Below are positions 13,982-25,984 of a stretch of 64,000 bases of DNA, one piece after another. The DNA lies in assembly GCA_964017145.1 (NCBI GenBank), contig OZ024847.1, positions 1,178,001 to 1,242,000 of the forward strand, written 5' to 3'. The notes beneath the pieces are model-generated. The model did no database searches. It was not told the DNA's origin and saw nothing but the letters and a program-made list of their open reading frames with translations. The translations under genes were made by a program, and so were the position numbers. Position 1 is the stretch's first letter; every line of letters begins with the position of its first letter. Origin of the DNA: Agrocybe praecox (taxonomy: Eukaryota; Basidiomycota; Agaricomycetes; Agaricales; Agrocybaceae).

Positions 13982-16900
13982 TTACGTCAACAATTCGGAA
14001 GCCTCCAACAGCGAATTTGCGAACTGTTCCATTCCAATGACTCTGAACATTCCTCTTCGACCCCACTCACTACTGGAGCCAAATTCGCGCCTCCAAGAAC
14101 GACCTACACACATTTCAATACAAATGAAAAAAAGTCAAAATAAACCAGACTTACTCAGACCGTCTTCCCAAGCATACAATTCTACTTTCCATCCTCGTCT
14201 AAGTGCAGTACGAACTGGGCCTAGTGGTAGCATTGCCGTTAAAATTGTAAAGATATATAGAATCAGACAGAATAGGACTCACCCAAGAAACCATCTTCAT
14301 TGAATTGACCTACATTGCCGTCACCTGTAGCGAGGACGATCGTAGACCCTTCGGGCACATAATCTGTCGCTGCTAGAGCTTGGTGCAATTTGAGTTGCAG
14401 AAGCTCATCAACGCCTTGTTCGCGATACTTGATCTTTGTATTCGGTGTGGTATTAGAATTATTGGTTCCTTTGCCAGTGCCACCACCAGAACCATTTCCT
14501 GACCCTTCTCCGCTGCCGCTTTCAGCGCTTATATTACCAGAGAGTTTACGCGCATGGCCAACCGTGGAGCCCTTCTGGGGAGAAACATTTATTCCCGTTC
14601 CAGCGGTAGGGCTCGTATGTTGTGCACTTTTGCTGGAGCTGAGATTTGACTTTCCCGAGCCGTGTTTCTCTCTCAATCTTTCCCTGTCCATGCCATCTCC
14701 TAGAAGCAATATAATGAGGGGGGCGGACAGTCAAGCAAAGGAGCAGTACATACCGAAATCAGGGACCCTGATAAATACCCGCAACTCATAACCAAGTCGT
14801 TCTATGGCATCCATTGGTTGATACAATGGGCTCGATGTCACGACTACTCGACCTAAATTCAACAGACGTAAGTCCTTCCCGTCAAACTGCATGAAGAAGT
14901 AGAGACAAAACTTACGAGTAACAGGTCTACCTCTTTCCAAAATGAGTGTCAATGCGGCATGCCACAAATGTCTAAGTAACTTCTGTTCCTTCACACGTTG
15001 CAACGATCCAGAAAACAAGGTATCAGAGCGAACGACATCAGCTCCTTCATCCACATAGTCTTTCCCGTCTGAATCAACGTCTTTATTGTCCTGACTATCG
15101 GATGATCGTCCACCATGTCTTTCAGCCATGTATGAGGTCAAGCCTCCAGATGCAGGTAAAGATCGTGATGTTGTTGCAAAAGAGGGCAACGGAATGGGGT
15201 GGCTTGTTGCCTGGGAAGTAGCTTCGCTTTTAGAAGATATAAGAAGAGGTCGCACACCCGTAGATTTGACCGCTGAAAAGGCCGACGTTGGATCCGATAT
15301 ATCATTTGAGGCCATTGAAGTCGCAGTCTTTGTAAGGACAGCTGGGAGGGCGCGACTTCTGGTTATGTTGCCTACAAGTTTACGTTCCGGTGGATGTCGC
15401 TTGAGATGAGACAGGAACCCAATAAGAATATTAGAGCTATAACAAAGGAACGTTAGCACCTTGTAGAGAGCGCGACTGGCTAAACGTACTGATCAATGAA
15501 AACATGGATTAGAACGTCGCCTTTCTTGGGTGGGCGTCCTCGTGGATCAATTTCATCTTCATCTTCCTTTATCATGCCAGCTAACTGGCGTATACCTGGT
15601 AAGAGTCCACCAACTCCGCTGTCTATCGAGTCATCCCCGAAATCCATTCCTTCCCCGCCTGTGCCCTCGCTGGCTGTCCTCGTATGACTGCCCTTCTTGG
15701 ATTTCGTCCTCTTTACACCAGGAATAGAAATGGGGGCAGATTTGTGCAACAAACCGCCGCCGACATTACTGTCGCTAGTTAATGTCTTCCCTGAATCCTG
15801 TCTTTCAAGCCGAGCAATGACTTTCCCAAGTTCTTCTTGCTGCTCCGGAAATAACTGGATGAGTCTCCTCGCTAGTGCAATGACACGACCACGTTTACTA
15901 TTAGGTGGAGCAGATTGAACTGGAGCTTCGGCTTTTCGCTTCTGATTCAAAAGAACCAAACGAGATCCAGTAGCAGATGACTCCAAGATCAGTTTCTGGA
16001 ATTGAGTTCTATCCATGTCGAGAATATCTTCATCTTCGTCATGCTGAACGAATTTCTTCTTTCCTTTCTTCGACTTCACAGAACTAGGCTCTGGTAAATC
16101 ATCACCTACAGTCCTATCCCCAGTGACATTTGCATCCAGCCGTAATTGGGGATCAGATTTCGCATGCAACAAACTTTTAACACGTTTGCTTCTTGCACGC
16201 TTCTTTTTCTCTCCAGCTACGAGCCCAGTAGGTTGTGAATCGAACACGTCGTCACCTCCAAGCCCTTCGACATTTGGAGAAAGATTTCCACCAGCAGAAT
16301 GTTCAACGTCCACGGCCTTTTCTCCATCAAACTGGAGTTTAGGACTACCTGGCATGCTTTTATAGGTTCCTGATTCTCCGATACCAATGACGCTATGGAT
16401 GTCCGCAGGTTTCTTGTGCCTTTGCAGCCCCTTCCGCCGTGGTGGCTGCAGTAAGGACATGTTAGAAATGCTGTCATTCTCGCCATGGTCGTCTTCGTCT
16501 TCTTCAATTTCCTCTGCGTCAAACCCGTCGTCGTCGTCACCTTCCTCGTCATGCTCAAATTCAAACCCGATGTCATCGTCATCTACGCTCCGCTTCTCCG
16601 GGTCACTTGCCTTCATTCTTTCCTTCGCCATATCCTTCTTCAGCTTCTCTCTTTCCCTCTCTTTCCTACCAACACGTTTCCCTTTCTTGCCCAAAAGATT
16701 GATAGGCGAATCGTCTGAGCTCTGAATCACCATGTTGCTTTGAAGCCGTGTCACGCCGTTGGTGGGTGTCTTTGCTCCATCATTCTCCGAGTCAAATGCC
16801 GCATCTTCTGGAGCGGGAGCTTGACCTTTCGTTTGGGTATCTACAGGACGACGAAGAATAGTAACAGCAGGTGTGGCAGGTGGAGGTACAAGAAAGGTTT

Positions 16901-19847
16901 TCTCCGGAATTCTCGCCTTGAGCTTTCCTTCAGTTGCGGCAGCAGAGGCTGGAACTGATTTCGAGCGCCTCTTTTTCTTCGGCGACGGACCTGCCGACGA
17001 TGTACTGATTTGTTCTCCAACAGAACTTGAAATTTGATCATGTTCATTGCCTGCAGGCGCCAAAGCTGTGACATGTGTTCTAGGAGGTCTCTTCCGGCGA
17101 CGTCTGCGTTTGGGCTGTTCTTGTTCCTGGTCTTGTTGATCCTGTTCGTTGTCTAAAGAAGATACGTTTAACTAATGGTCGATCAACTACTTGCACAAAC
17201 AACTCTCTGAAGAAGAAAGAAAAGACAGGAACCACAGAATGATGGCGAAAAGTTTAAAGGATCAACATACCAAGTCTCTTCCATTCTGCTTCTCCTTCCG
17301 CCCCTTCTCCCTCTTCTCCTGAGCCAGCGCCTAAAGGATCGTAGTTCAAAGTGCCAGCTATAGTTTGTGTGGTCCCTTCTCGCGATGCAGTCCACCGCGC
17401 TCGCTCTGCGGCAATGAAACTAAGAGCCTCATCGAGATAGCCCAATGAAGGAATCTCTGGATTGACTCCGTTTTCAAAATCCAGGACGTCACTCGTCGAA
17501 TCATTCTCGACGACGAGAGGCTCAGGGAAGTCCCCATAATCTGCGATCTCTTCCACATTTATTGACAATCCAAGCTCCCTATTAAAATCGAATCCCGGCA
17601 CGTCCTCAGCATCTGGCGAGACAAGCGACGCCGGAAGGGCATGTAAGCCCAATAATGAATGCGGGTAGGTGTGGTGTATGGGCATTACAGGTGGATCAGT
17701 ATGGATGCTTGTGGACTGAGTAGATATATGAGGTCTAGAAGTGCTAGTACTTTGTGTGTTGGGGTAGAGAGACGGTTGTCGTGTATGTGCTTCCGCAGCT
17801 AGCGCCTGTCCGGACGATTGCGTCATAATATTTGACCGAGAGTGGGAGTCGTACTTGGATTGTAAGTTTGACGACGACATTAAGCGAGATGCCTGTTCGT
17901 TGGGATGTTCTTGCCGTGTATGATTATCTATATCACCCAAAGGTGGCCTAGAAGACAACTCGGTGTGGGTCATAGTTTTGGCATTTGACTCTGTCGCAGG
18001 TGGGATGCCTTTTGGTGTTATAGCCTGTGCATACAACTTGGGCGTGTACGCGTTTGGATAGCGATGTGAGTATATTTCGTCGTCCCCTCCCTCTGCGCCT
18101 TGAGGCTCGGTGTATGGATTGCGTTCTGCTGGTGGTAAATGTTGTGCAGACGGTCCTGCCCGAGCTGTTTTGTAAAAACAAGTTCAAGATGGAACAGCCA
18201 GAAATTTGCATAAGTTAACGCACCATTATTCGAACTATAGTCAGCCACTTGCTTCACATCGACGGTTTTCGTTGCGGCGTCATCCGCCCGCCTTGATGCA
18301 TGATTGTTTGTTATGGATAGTCTCTGAGCTTCTACGCTATCTCTGTCGTTGTCGTTGTCGTTGTCGTCAACAAAAACAAAGTTCATGTTATGGTTTTGTG
18401 GTTCAGTTATGAATGGTTCATGTGGAGTCCGTTCAGGCGTGAAGTCATTGACGACTTCCCTCATTTGTGAAGGTTGCCATCCCGGAGCTAGTGTGGGTCG
18501 CGGTGCGCGTCTGGTATTATCCTCGGTTTGCATTCCGCGACTTAGGACACTGAGAGAAGGAGAATACGGGTTAGGGAGTGGGAATGCATTTGACGAGACT
18601 GAGGAATCTCGAGACACGTCTGACGGCGGCAACGATGTCTGCACAATGTTCTCTGGTGCCTGTTGGAAGGAGTTCGAATGTCCCGATGAAATATAAGCCG
18701 ACGTGTGCAACGATTGTTGTGTTACTAATGAGCCGAGACTTGACACTGTACTTGTGGTTGTGGTTGTAGCTGTGTATGCTGGTCCGCGTTCTTGATCAGA
18801 TTCAGGAGGGGTCTCGGGGATTTGATACGATAAAAGCGAGAAATTAGACGAAGATGCTGATTCATTAGTGACGTAGGACGAGTCGGAAGTCGAACGGGAA
18901 TCAATAGGTCTACTTCTAGTATTGCGCATGGCGGTAGTTAAAGTTGAGGTAGATGTAGAAGATGAATTAGCAGCATTATGGTTGTTACTATGCAAGGATA
19001 AAGACGAAATCGTGGGTATCGCCGTCGCAATCGTGGAAGGTAAAGGAGGAATAAACAATGAATCGGAAGAGGCATTCGTGGGCGCTCCGACCTGCGATTG
19101 TAAACCCATACTCTGTGTTTCACCCAAACTCGACACATCTGATTGAGGTCGGACGTGTTCCCTCGATGTTAAAGACGAACTTTCCCCTGCGTCTTCAGCT
19201 ATCAGATCTTCTTCCGGACGAGCGGTCTCCCTCGAGTCCAACCTCTGCCCGTCGCTACCCACAGGTACAGGTAGCTCCATCGGTTGGTCCGGCAAATGTT
19301 CGCTGCTACCGGCAAACGAAGGAAACTCGACCTCAGAAGCAATTTCGACGGTCAAAGCCGAGTGTGGGGACGAAGGAGTAACGAGTTCGTCTCGAGATGC
19401 ATCCTCTTCCTCTTCCTCAATATCATTACTCGGTGTTTGACTGTACAAGTAAGACGCAATCGGTGCTTGATTCCATACTGTCGAGCCTTCAGGTTGTGCA
19501 CTGCTACTTGGTGGGCGTGTAAAAGAAGAAACACCACTCGTCCCAGTTCGTCCACTAAGACGACTATACCTGCTGCGTTGACTTCGGTCGAATCTGTCGC
19601 TCCCAACTGTACTCTGTTCCGGCTGATACGTCGATGTAGTGGAGCTTGTAGCAGAATGTATCTGTACAGGAATCCTTGGAGGAGGTTGTAGATGCGTCCA
19701 TTCACGCAGAACAGTAGTAAAGGCTCCTAGATCTGGTTGTTCGTCCGATGTAGGTTCGGAATGGGGTGCCGAATCCGCAGACGAAAAAGAAGATGACGGC
19801 GACATTGAATGTACATGAACAGACGGCGACGATGTCGTTTCACTCAT
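13982..19847 (-). CDS. large protein with disordered N-terminus and C-terminal NYN (PIN-like) nuclease domain
   Basis: Exons, in order of translation: 18224-19847, 17271-18164, 15490-17152, 14916-15436, 14754-14852, 14283-14699, 14155-14220, 13982-14103. Every junction keeps phase, giving 1801 residues. The start is the ATG at 19847 (MSETTSSPSVHVHS); the frame remains open upstream, but that part has a hydrophobic, AT-rich composition typical of a leader. About 1150 residues of Ser/Thr/Pro-, Asp/Glu- and Lys-rich disorder carry nuclear-type basic runs (PKRRRRRRKR, PKKKRRSK). The NYN domain starts at VFIDHSNILIGFLSHLK (first acidic site) and continues through RRVVVTSSPLYQPMD, RVPDFGDGMDRE, GVDELLQLKLHQAL, VLATGDGNVGQFNEDGF (second acidic site) and KVELYAWEDGLSRSW. 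NYN proteins are PIN-fold RNases. RNA processing or decay is the likely role, with the substrate unknown. Confidence 0.85.
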
Positions 19848-20321
19848 GATATAAAGAAGGAAAGAAATCAAAACGAAGGAAATATAGAGTACAATGAAGA
19901 AGTTAAGAAAGAAAATGTGCGGAGTACACGTTCCAAAATCAGATAATAATATTATCACCACGCCTAGCCAACGTGATTCAAACAACTTGAACTTAATCTT
20001 CTGCTGGTCCCTGGATATGATTGTTTTGAAAACCGATTTTACCAGACTGTGTGAACACCATGTCGGAATATTTGGGTAGGGCTGCTGCGTATTCTGAATG
20101 TCTACCAGGTTTCTAGCATAATACGTATTGCTACATTGCACAACCCGAAGGTGGGGTGCAACGCATGACTTGAGCATTAAAATCCGGTAATTAGTTGGGC
20201 TAAATAACAGGTAATAAACCAATAATCATCATTGGGAAAGTAGTACATTTTTTCTTTGAATTCTTTGGATACATAGATATTCGGGGAGTGGGGATATATA
20301 TCAGTTCACCGAATTGCTGGA
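19848..20321. other. intergenic, leader and promoter of the NYN gene
   Basis: Separates the start of the NYN gene from the stop codon of the FAD oxidase, both on the minus strand. The frame upstream of 19847 stays open to 20222 but is hydrophobic and AT-rich, so I read it as untranslated leader. Confidence 0.45.
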
Positions 20322-21969
20322 TTATGCTGGGACAATGGGGAACCACTTGTTGAAAATATTGTCTGGGTCAAACTTCTTCTTGATAGCCTGGAGCTTCTGG
20401 TAGTTCTCCCCAAAGGCAAGCTTTGCCTTGCTATCTTTTCCTACTGCAGTTGCAGAATCATCTAGTTTTTAAAATAAGATTTTTGACTCTGAAAGCAAGA
20501 AAACGGCGGGCCTACCGTAATTGGTGTAACCAGGAGCACGGTCCCCGGATCGACTTTCTTCCAATATCTCGGTAAGTTCTCCTGCATACTTTCGGCCTTC
20601 TGCAGAGAAATTTTGGATGGAATTATTCCAAGATATGTTGATCAAGACATTCGCGTCTCCCCCACGGGGGAAAGCTGTGGCGCTGGGTGGCACAGAATTG
20701 ATCTTCTTCAGAGAGATATACTCATAGATGACTTGACCACCGTACTGTCCTGACTGGACAATTTCAGAAAATTTTCCGTGCGCCTTTGCGACTAAACTCG
20801 GGACAGGGGACTTCATCGCAGATCCTTTCTGGTACACTCCTTTGCCATGTTCTGTACCCCTGTTCTGAAGACCGTTTAGTTGTTCGAAGGGTATCTCTCT
20901 CGTCATGTCGGCGACAGGTCCTGGAGAAGACTATTGTTCAAAGTACACAATATATTGTGAGACGATGTGCAACTGACCTAGATCGAATACCCATTTAAAA
21001 TTCTCCCTTCCTTCCGATTCTGAGCCGTTGTAGAAGAGAGCCAGAGCAAATACGGGCTGAAAAACATCACTGTCATAAGTGTTTTTTTTTGTGTCTACGA
21101 GAAGTAACCCACCTTGCCATCGGGACCGACAGTGCTAACTTGGAACATGCCCTCATTTTCTTTCATGTTCTGCAACCACGTCTTCGTAGCTTCAACAATT
21201 TGTTCGATCTTCGATGGAGGGAATATGACAACTCCAGCGTACACAGTTGCTCGTTGGGGATGTAACCGGAGAACAAATTCTGTGACGATACCAAAGTTTC
21301 CTCCCCCGCCTCGGATGGCGAAGAATAAGTCGGCGTTTTCTTCTTTATTAGCAGTAAGAATCGATCCGTCTGCCGTGACAACAGTGGCCTGGGTAGAGAG
21401 CCTTATAAGTAAACATCATATACATTTTCGGAACACATACCTGGGCAAGGTTGTCAATAACTAGCCCATGTTGACCACTTAGCCAGCCGTATCCTCCTCC
21501 GAGGATTAAGCCTCCGACACCAGTCTAAAGAAGTCTCAGATGGAGAGAACAAGATTAGATAAATAGATATCGCACACACATGATTGACAGTGCCACCGAC
21601 AGTAGCCAATCCGTGCTTGATGGCAGCTTTATCGACGTCTGCCCATAGGCAGCCTCCTCCGACATAGCCGAGTTTCTTTTCCACGTCAATGGTGACACTG
21701 TTCAAATAACGGGAAAGATCAATGACGAGACCATCTTCGACTGAGGATGCTCCGCCAACGCTGTGTCCTCCACATCGTACAGCAATAGACAGAGCATTAT
21801 CCTTCGCGAATTTGAGACACTCGACGATGTCTTGTTTGTCCTTGACGAAAGCAACTATCTTGGCCTTGCGTTCAGCATTTGCTGCCCATCTTGCTATGGC
21901 TTCGTTATAGCCGGCGCTACTGGAAGTGAGGATGTCGCCTTTGATTTCTGGGAGTTTGTTGTTTGACAT
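20322..21969 (-). CDS. FAD-linked oxidase of the BBE / 6-hydroxynicotine-oxidase type
   Basis: Exons 21580-21969, 21441-21524, 21113-21388, 20978-21056, 20516-20920 and 20322-20461 join in phase to 457 residues. The PCMH-type FAD domain shows [12 protein letters not shown], whose His is the usual covalent FAD ligand, then [36 protein letters not shown] and [17 protein letters not shown]. The C-terminus [19 protein letters not shown] is the berberine-bridge-enzyme tail. Members oxidise alcohols, sugars or alkaloid-like substrates using O2. The second covalent FAD site (a Cys near GVGG in bicovalent members) is absent, which suggests single histidyl attachment. No secretion signal is visible ([11 protein letters not shown]). 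No biosynthetic cluster surrounds it, so the substrate cannot be inferred. Confidence 0.92.
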
Positions 21970-22569
21970 TTTTGGGATTGAAGACGTGAAACTACTGGCG
22001 TTTTATGGTAGCGGTATGGCCACATTGGACGCGTCCTAGTTCGGCATTCAACAGATTCAAAGATGTGCTGAGTCCCTTTCATTTAGTAAAATGTGGTGCC
22101 CATCATCAAATTTTCTACAGTAAGCCTGCTCCCTGAGGTAAATTGAACAGCTGTTTCGTGAAGATTCGAAGCCGAAGTGTCCGAGTTACCCCGGCTGTGC
22201 GTCCAACGTGCGTCAGCCAATGCAAAGAAATGAGAAGTTATCTCTTTGGATGAGGACCTGAGTATGCGTATGTGTGACGTTCACTCACGGCACTGGACGT
22301 TTTGCCATTAGGAGTCAGATTCCGCGATAAGGGGCCGATAAGATGACCAGGAAGGAAGATCGGACTCGTCCTTTCTAAGCCCTTATTAACGCCCCTAATA
22401 TTCTCAATATAGTAATATTATCTAATTTTGAGATTTTCTTCCATCTCGTCGCTCTCTCTTGCTCCTCGAGTGCGAAAAAAGTTCCCACTCGCTTTTTCTG
22501 CCTTTTTTCGCTTAGTTTCCGAACCTGCACGTTTTCTTTCTCCCTCTCTTCACGCCTATTTCGCTTTTT
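21970..22569. other. intergenic, promoter side of the FAD oxidase
   Basis: 600 bases between the oxidase start and the decayed retroelement. No gene seen. From about 22380 the composition changes to the CT-rich style of the element to the right. Confidence 0.45.
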
Positions 22570-22769
22570 CTCACGCAGGTCTCCCTTGAGGACGGACGGC
22601 ACCGCCACTGCTGGCACTGCTCGCCCTCCTCCTGCTGTTTTGGGTTCTGGTGGTCCTCGAGCACCTCCTCGTCATTTCGGCAAACTCACATGGACGAGGC
22701 AGCTGTGGCCCAACTCCGTAGTTTCTCATTCTGGGCTCGCCCTCGCTAAATCGTGACAAGGCCCTCCTC

Positions 22770-23840
22770 CTGTTGCTTCCGTGCCTTCCCGTCGCTCTGG
22801 CAAGACTAACAAGGACCAAGCCACCGTTGCCGAACTTCGTGGCCTCTCACTCTGGGTCGTCTCTCCTGGAACAAGGTTATCAAGTTCGCCAATAGGGCTC
22901 AACAGCTCTACAATTACAATCGCTTCCTGGATCCGGTCAATTACCCTCGGAGTCGTCCACATTCTCCGGCGGCCTCCTTTGTTTCCATCTCGGAAGGAGA
23001 TCACTCTGGCTTCCCGGGATGCTCGAAGCAAACAAGAATATCATGCCTTCGTTTTTCTCCTCGACGAATTCGCTTTTGAAGCGCAGCTTTCTGCGTCGAG
23101 AAGCGCAAGAACGATTTTCAAAGAAGCCGACCTAGCTGCCAAGTGCCAATGCGTGTTGGTTCGCAACGGGTAGAATACGATCCACTCGGAGAGTGCGACA
23201 TCGTATTTCCTGACTCTCTTTCTTACTGAATCCTACTCACTGTTATCTTTTCTTTTTTGTTACGCAGGATCCTCGCAAAGATTATAATTATGTCCTATAG
23301 GAAGCACACAATTGTCAACACCACGATGACGGTTTTTATCCGGGACTTCGACAAAACGGAAGAAGCATTTCAGCATCAGAGAAGAACTCGGCCTCAAGCA
23401 TGGCCTATACCTTGAAGCTCCCGACACCTACTTCAAGTTCCAGTGTTTTCGGGCTGCTGACAACCTCATCAAAAGATGTACGACGACGCCTTCAACGAAG
23501 ACATCATGGGACAAATTTTCTATCTTATCCTCTTACCCACAAATATCCCGATAATCCACCTTTAATTTACCAGCACGTAGACAAAATCGACTTCTATCTG
23601 GACGCCGATGTGAGAGTCGAAAGGATCTCCGGCCTTTCTCGAAAGAGGAGGTTGGGCGCATTTGCGTGGATTATTCCAATACTCTCGTCTCGTCTCGTCG
23701 TCGCAGTCCAACCCCCAAGGGCCCGGCGAACTCGACAAGACACGAATCGGTTGCTACCTCTCGAATTCGACCAAGCTCATCGACGACTCGTGTTGCGGAT
23801 TTTCGTGCTATGCACACCCCTTGCGTCATATTACGTCCGC
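22770..23840 (+). pseudogene. gag-like remnant of the retroelement
   Basis: A broken reading frame with stretches such as FANRAQQLYNYNRFLDPVN (about 22877-22940), REELGLKHG (about 23380), KFQCFRAADNLIKRC (about 23430-23480) and DKIDFYLDADVRVERISGLS (23582-23640). The frame changes several times (near 23025, 23270, 23490 and 23655). The pattern is that of the first ORF of basidiomycete tyrosine-recombinase retroelements, as far as I can recall it. No intact protein is encoded. Confidence 0.5.
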
Positions 23841-23841
23841 G

Positions 23842-24297
23842 TTCGACCATGTCGTTCGTCCATACCCATCGTGTTCGACCATGTCGTTCGCTCATACCCA
23901 TTGCGTTCGACCATGTCGTTCGCATATACCTATCGCGTTCGAACATTTCGTTCGCTTATACCTTTTACGTTCGGCTATGTCGTTCGTCTATACTCATTGT
24001 GTTCAACCATGTCGTTCGCCTATACTATCGCGTCCGACTATGTCGTTCGCTTATACCTTTTGTGTTCGACTATGTCGTTTGGTTATCTCTCTCGCGTTCG
24101 AATATGTCGCTCGCCTATACCTATCGTGTTCGACTATGTCGTTCACTTATCTCTCTCGCATTCGACTATGTCATTTGTTTATACCTCTCACATTCGACTA
24201 TGTCGTTTTGCCTATACCTCTCGCGTTCGACTGTGTCGTTCGCTTATACCTATCATGTTCGACTATGTCGTTCGCTTATACCTATTGTTCTCAACCA
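23842..24297 (+). repeat. 32-bp minisatellite, about 14 tandem units
   Basis: Head-to-tail units of about 32 bases with consensus close to TTCGACTATGTCGTTCGCTT followed by ATACCTATCGTG. One unit is a base or two shorter and one a base longer; the rest differ by scattered substitutions. Because 32 is not a multiple of three and the unit has few stops, all three plus-strand frames stay open across it, creating three long artificial ORFs. It lies inside the retroelement between the gag-like and RT parts. Confidence 0.92.
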
Positions 24298-24369
24298 TCT
24301 TATCCGCCCATACTTATCTTCAATATACATCCCATCAAGCCCTTTGCTCATGTCATATTCTTCCTCTCA

Positions 24370-25090
24370 GGTCCCTATGGCTCAGCCCGGGACTCAGTTA
24401 TGCATATTGGACATCGAGAACTTTCATCAAACTTGTCATTCCTGCCTGCGCACAAACCTTGCTTGATTGTTCAACTTGAAGGACTGCCCAACGAATTCTA
24501 TATCAACAATGCTCTCTCCATTGGGGCTTCTTGCGTGAGTAGCTACTGAGGGGAAATTGTAAATGTAGCCATGGACATCTGGCTGCCCGTGGGCGTTGAC
24601 GCGGTTCTTAAGCATGAGGATGACCTCAACCTCCTTCGCTGCCCGACCCAGACGGCTTGTTAATCGACGGCTCCTTTCGTTATAAATATGACTTTGCCTC
24701 CATGATTTCGTTAACTCAAAATTCGACACTCCATGGCATTCCGACAAAAGATTTCAGATGTACCTCTACATTCATCGGCCTCGTATGGGACTCCCAGATG
24801 GACGCCGTCACACTGCCAAGAAAAAGCGGCTCAAACTCTCCCATCGTTGCCAATCTTTCCTCACCAACCTCAGTGGCCATGCCTGTTCTCTCAAGGACAT
24901 CAACAAGCTTTACAGTTCTCCCTCGTATCTCTATTGTCTTTCCTCATGGGCGCTCATACAACGCGCCTCTATCTACCTTCGCATGCCCTTCGTTGTCAGA
25001 ATTCCAGACGCGGAGACCTCCACCTTCCGTTCTCTCCTATACGGTGGTGGGTTTCTGTTTTTCAATTCGCTGGTGTCCCTCGTCTCCTAA
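24370..25090 (+). pseudogene. reverse transcriptase remnant
   Basis: Broken in several frames, but the RT core can be traced: CILDIENFHQTCHSC (about 24400-24445), CLIVQLEGLPNEFYINNAL (24463-24520), then IGASCVSS. The active-site block VDAVLKHEDDLNLLRCP (about 24595-24645) has His where related elements carry Tyr before the Asp pair. The last part, near 24735-25090, has the SLPSLPIFP..SFLMGAH segment that leads into RNase H. Internal stops and shifts show that it is dead. Confidence 0.65.
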
Positions 25091-25480
25091 TTCCAAAGGG
25101 AGATGCGCTTGATCTAGGCATTTTTGTTGATGCCACTACTTTGCAGGGCATTGGCATCTTCATCAGCAGCAGATGGGCCGCCTTCCAGCTTACTCTCAAC
25201 TGGAAAATTCCAGGATGGGACATTTATTAGCTCGAAACCCCTCGCCGTTGAGGTAGCGCATCTACGGTTTGGAGCAGATGGACTTCCAGAGCAGGCTCTC
25301 TCGTGACCACTCCGATATCTATAAGCCCTGTTGATAAAGGCTGTAGCTCTAACCTTCACATCATCGTCTCCTTACGTCGCACATTTGCTGTCCTCGCTGC
25401 CAACTTCCTCTTGACGGATAGACTTTACGTTGCGTCAGCTGATAGCCCTCCCGACCCTATCTCTAAAGGTTTCCCGGTCG
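25091..25480 (+). pseudogene. RNase H remnant
   Basis: Reads IPKGDALDLGIFVDATTLQ, then GIGIFISSRWAAFQL and NWKIPGWDIY, a stop (about 25229), LETLAVEVAHLRFGADGLPE, a shift, then LYVASADSPPDPISKGFP (25430-25480). The acidic DLGIFVDATT start and the ASADSPPDPISKG end match the RNase H end of tyrosine-recombinase retroelements, where the usual sequence is close to ADNPADPISRG. Disabled by the stop and frameshift. Confidence 0.7.
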
Positions 25481-25984
25481 CGATAGCCTCAAACTCTACT
25501 TTCTTTTATCTGCTGTTTGAATTACTCCTTTTCATTTAATATGTACACACCTCTCGATCCTCTGGATTCTCTCATTCATACCAAATTCTATGATCTACCA
25601 ATCACTTTCGTTCGCTCGTCTCGATCTCCATCCATTTATAATGTTTTTTTGCCTTCCAAATTACGCAGAATAGGAACTTCTTATTCTCTATCTCGTAGTT
25701 TCACATTCTTCATTCACCATTGGATACCTCTTCTCGTACCCTATCTTCTAAACATGATTTTTCCCTACATCGCTCGTTATCCCCCTACCTCGCCTTCATC
25801 CTGCAGAATACTTCCTTCATGTTTATCATCGGTCTCCTCTTCTCATACACTACATCCCAAGCACAATTCCAAAATTAACCTCTAAATTTGTTTCATCTTC
25901 CAGATTTTCTACGCCTTCTTCTTCGTCTCCTTCCATACTTAATACCTATCATATTCGCCCTTCTTCTCATTATTATGACCACCT

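Noticed and set aside
16387..16725. Plus-strand Ser-rich ORF
   Set aside because: Antisense of the acidic Asp/Glu-rich exon of the NYN gene; the Ser run is the complement of GAT/GAC codons.
19848..20222. N-terminal extension of the NYN protein up to 20222
   Set aside because: The frame is open but reads as AT-rich, hydrophobic sequence with no conserved character; the ATG at 19847 begins the Ser/Thr-rich protein composition.
23842..24297. CRISPR-like look of regularly spaced ~32-bp repeats
   Set aside because: The units are contiguous with no unique spacers, and the genome is eukaryotic. It is a minisatellite.
23400..24549. Three overlapping plus-strand ORFs of 266-359 codons
   Set aside because: They are open only because the 32-bp minisatellite has few stops in any frame; the repeats shift frame at every unit and no protein family is visible.
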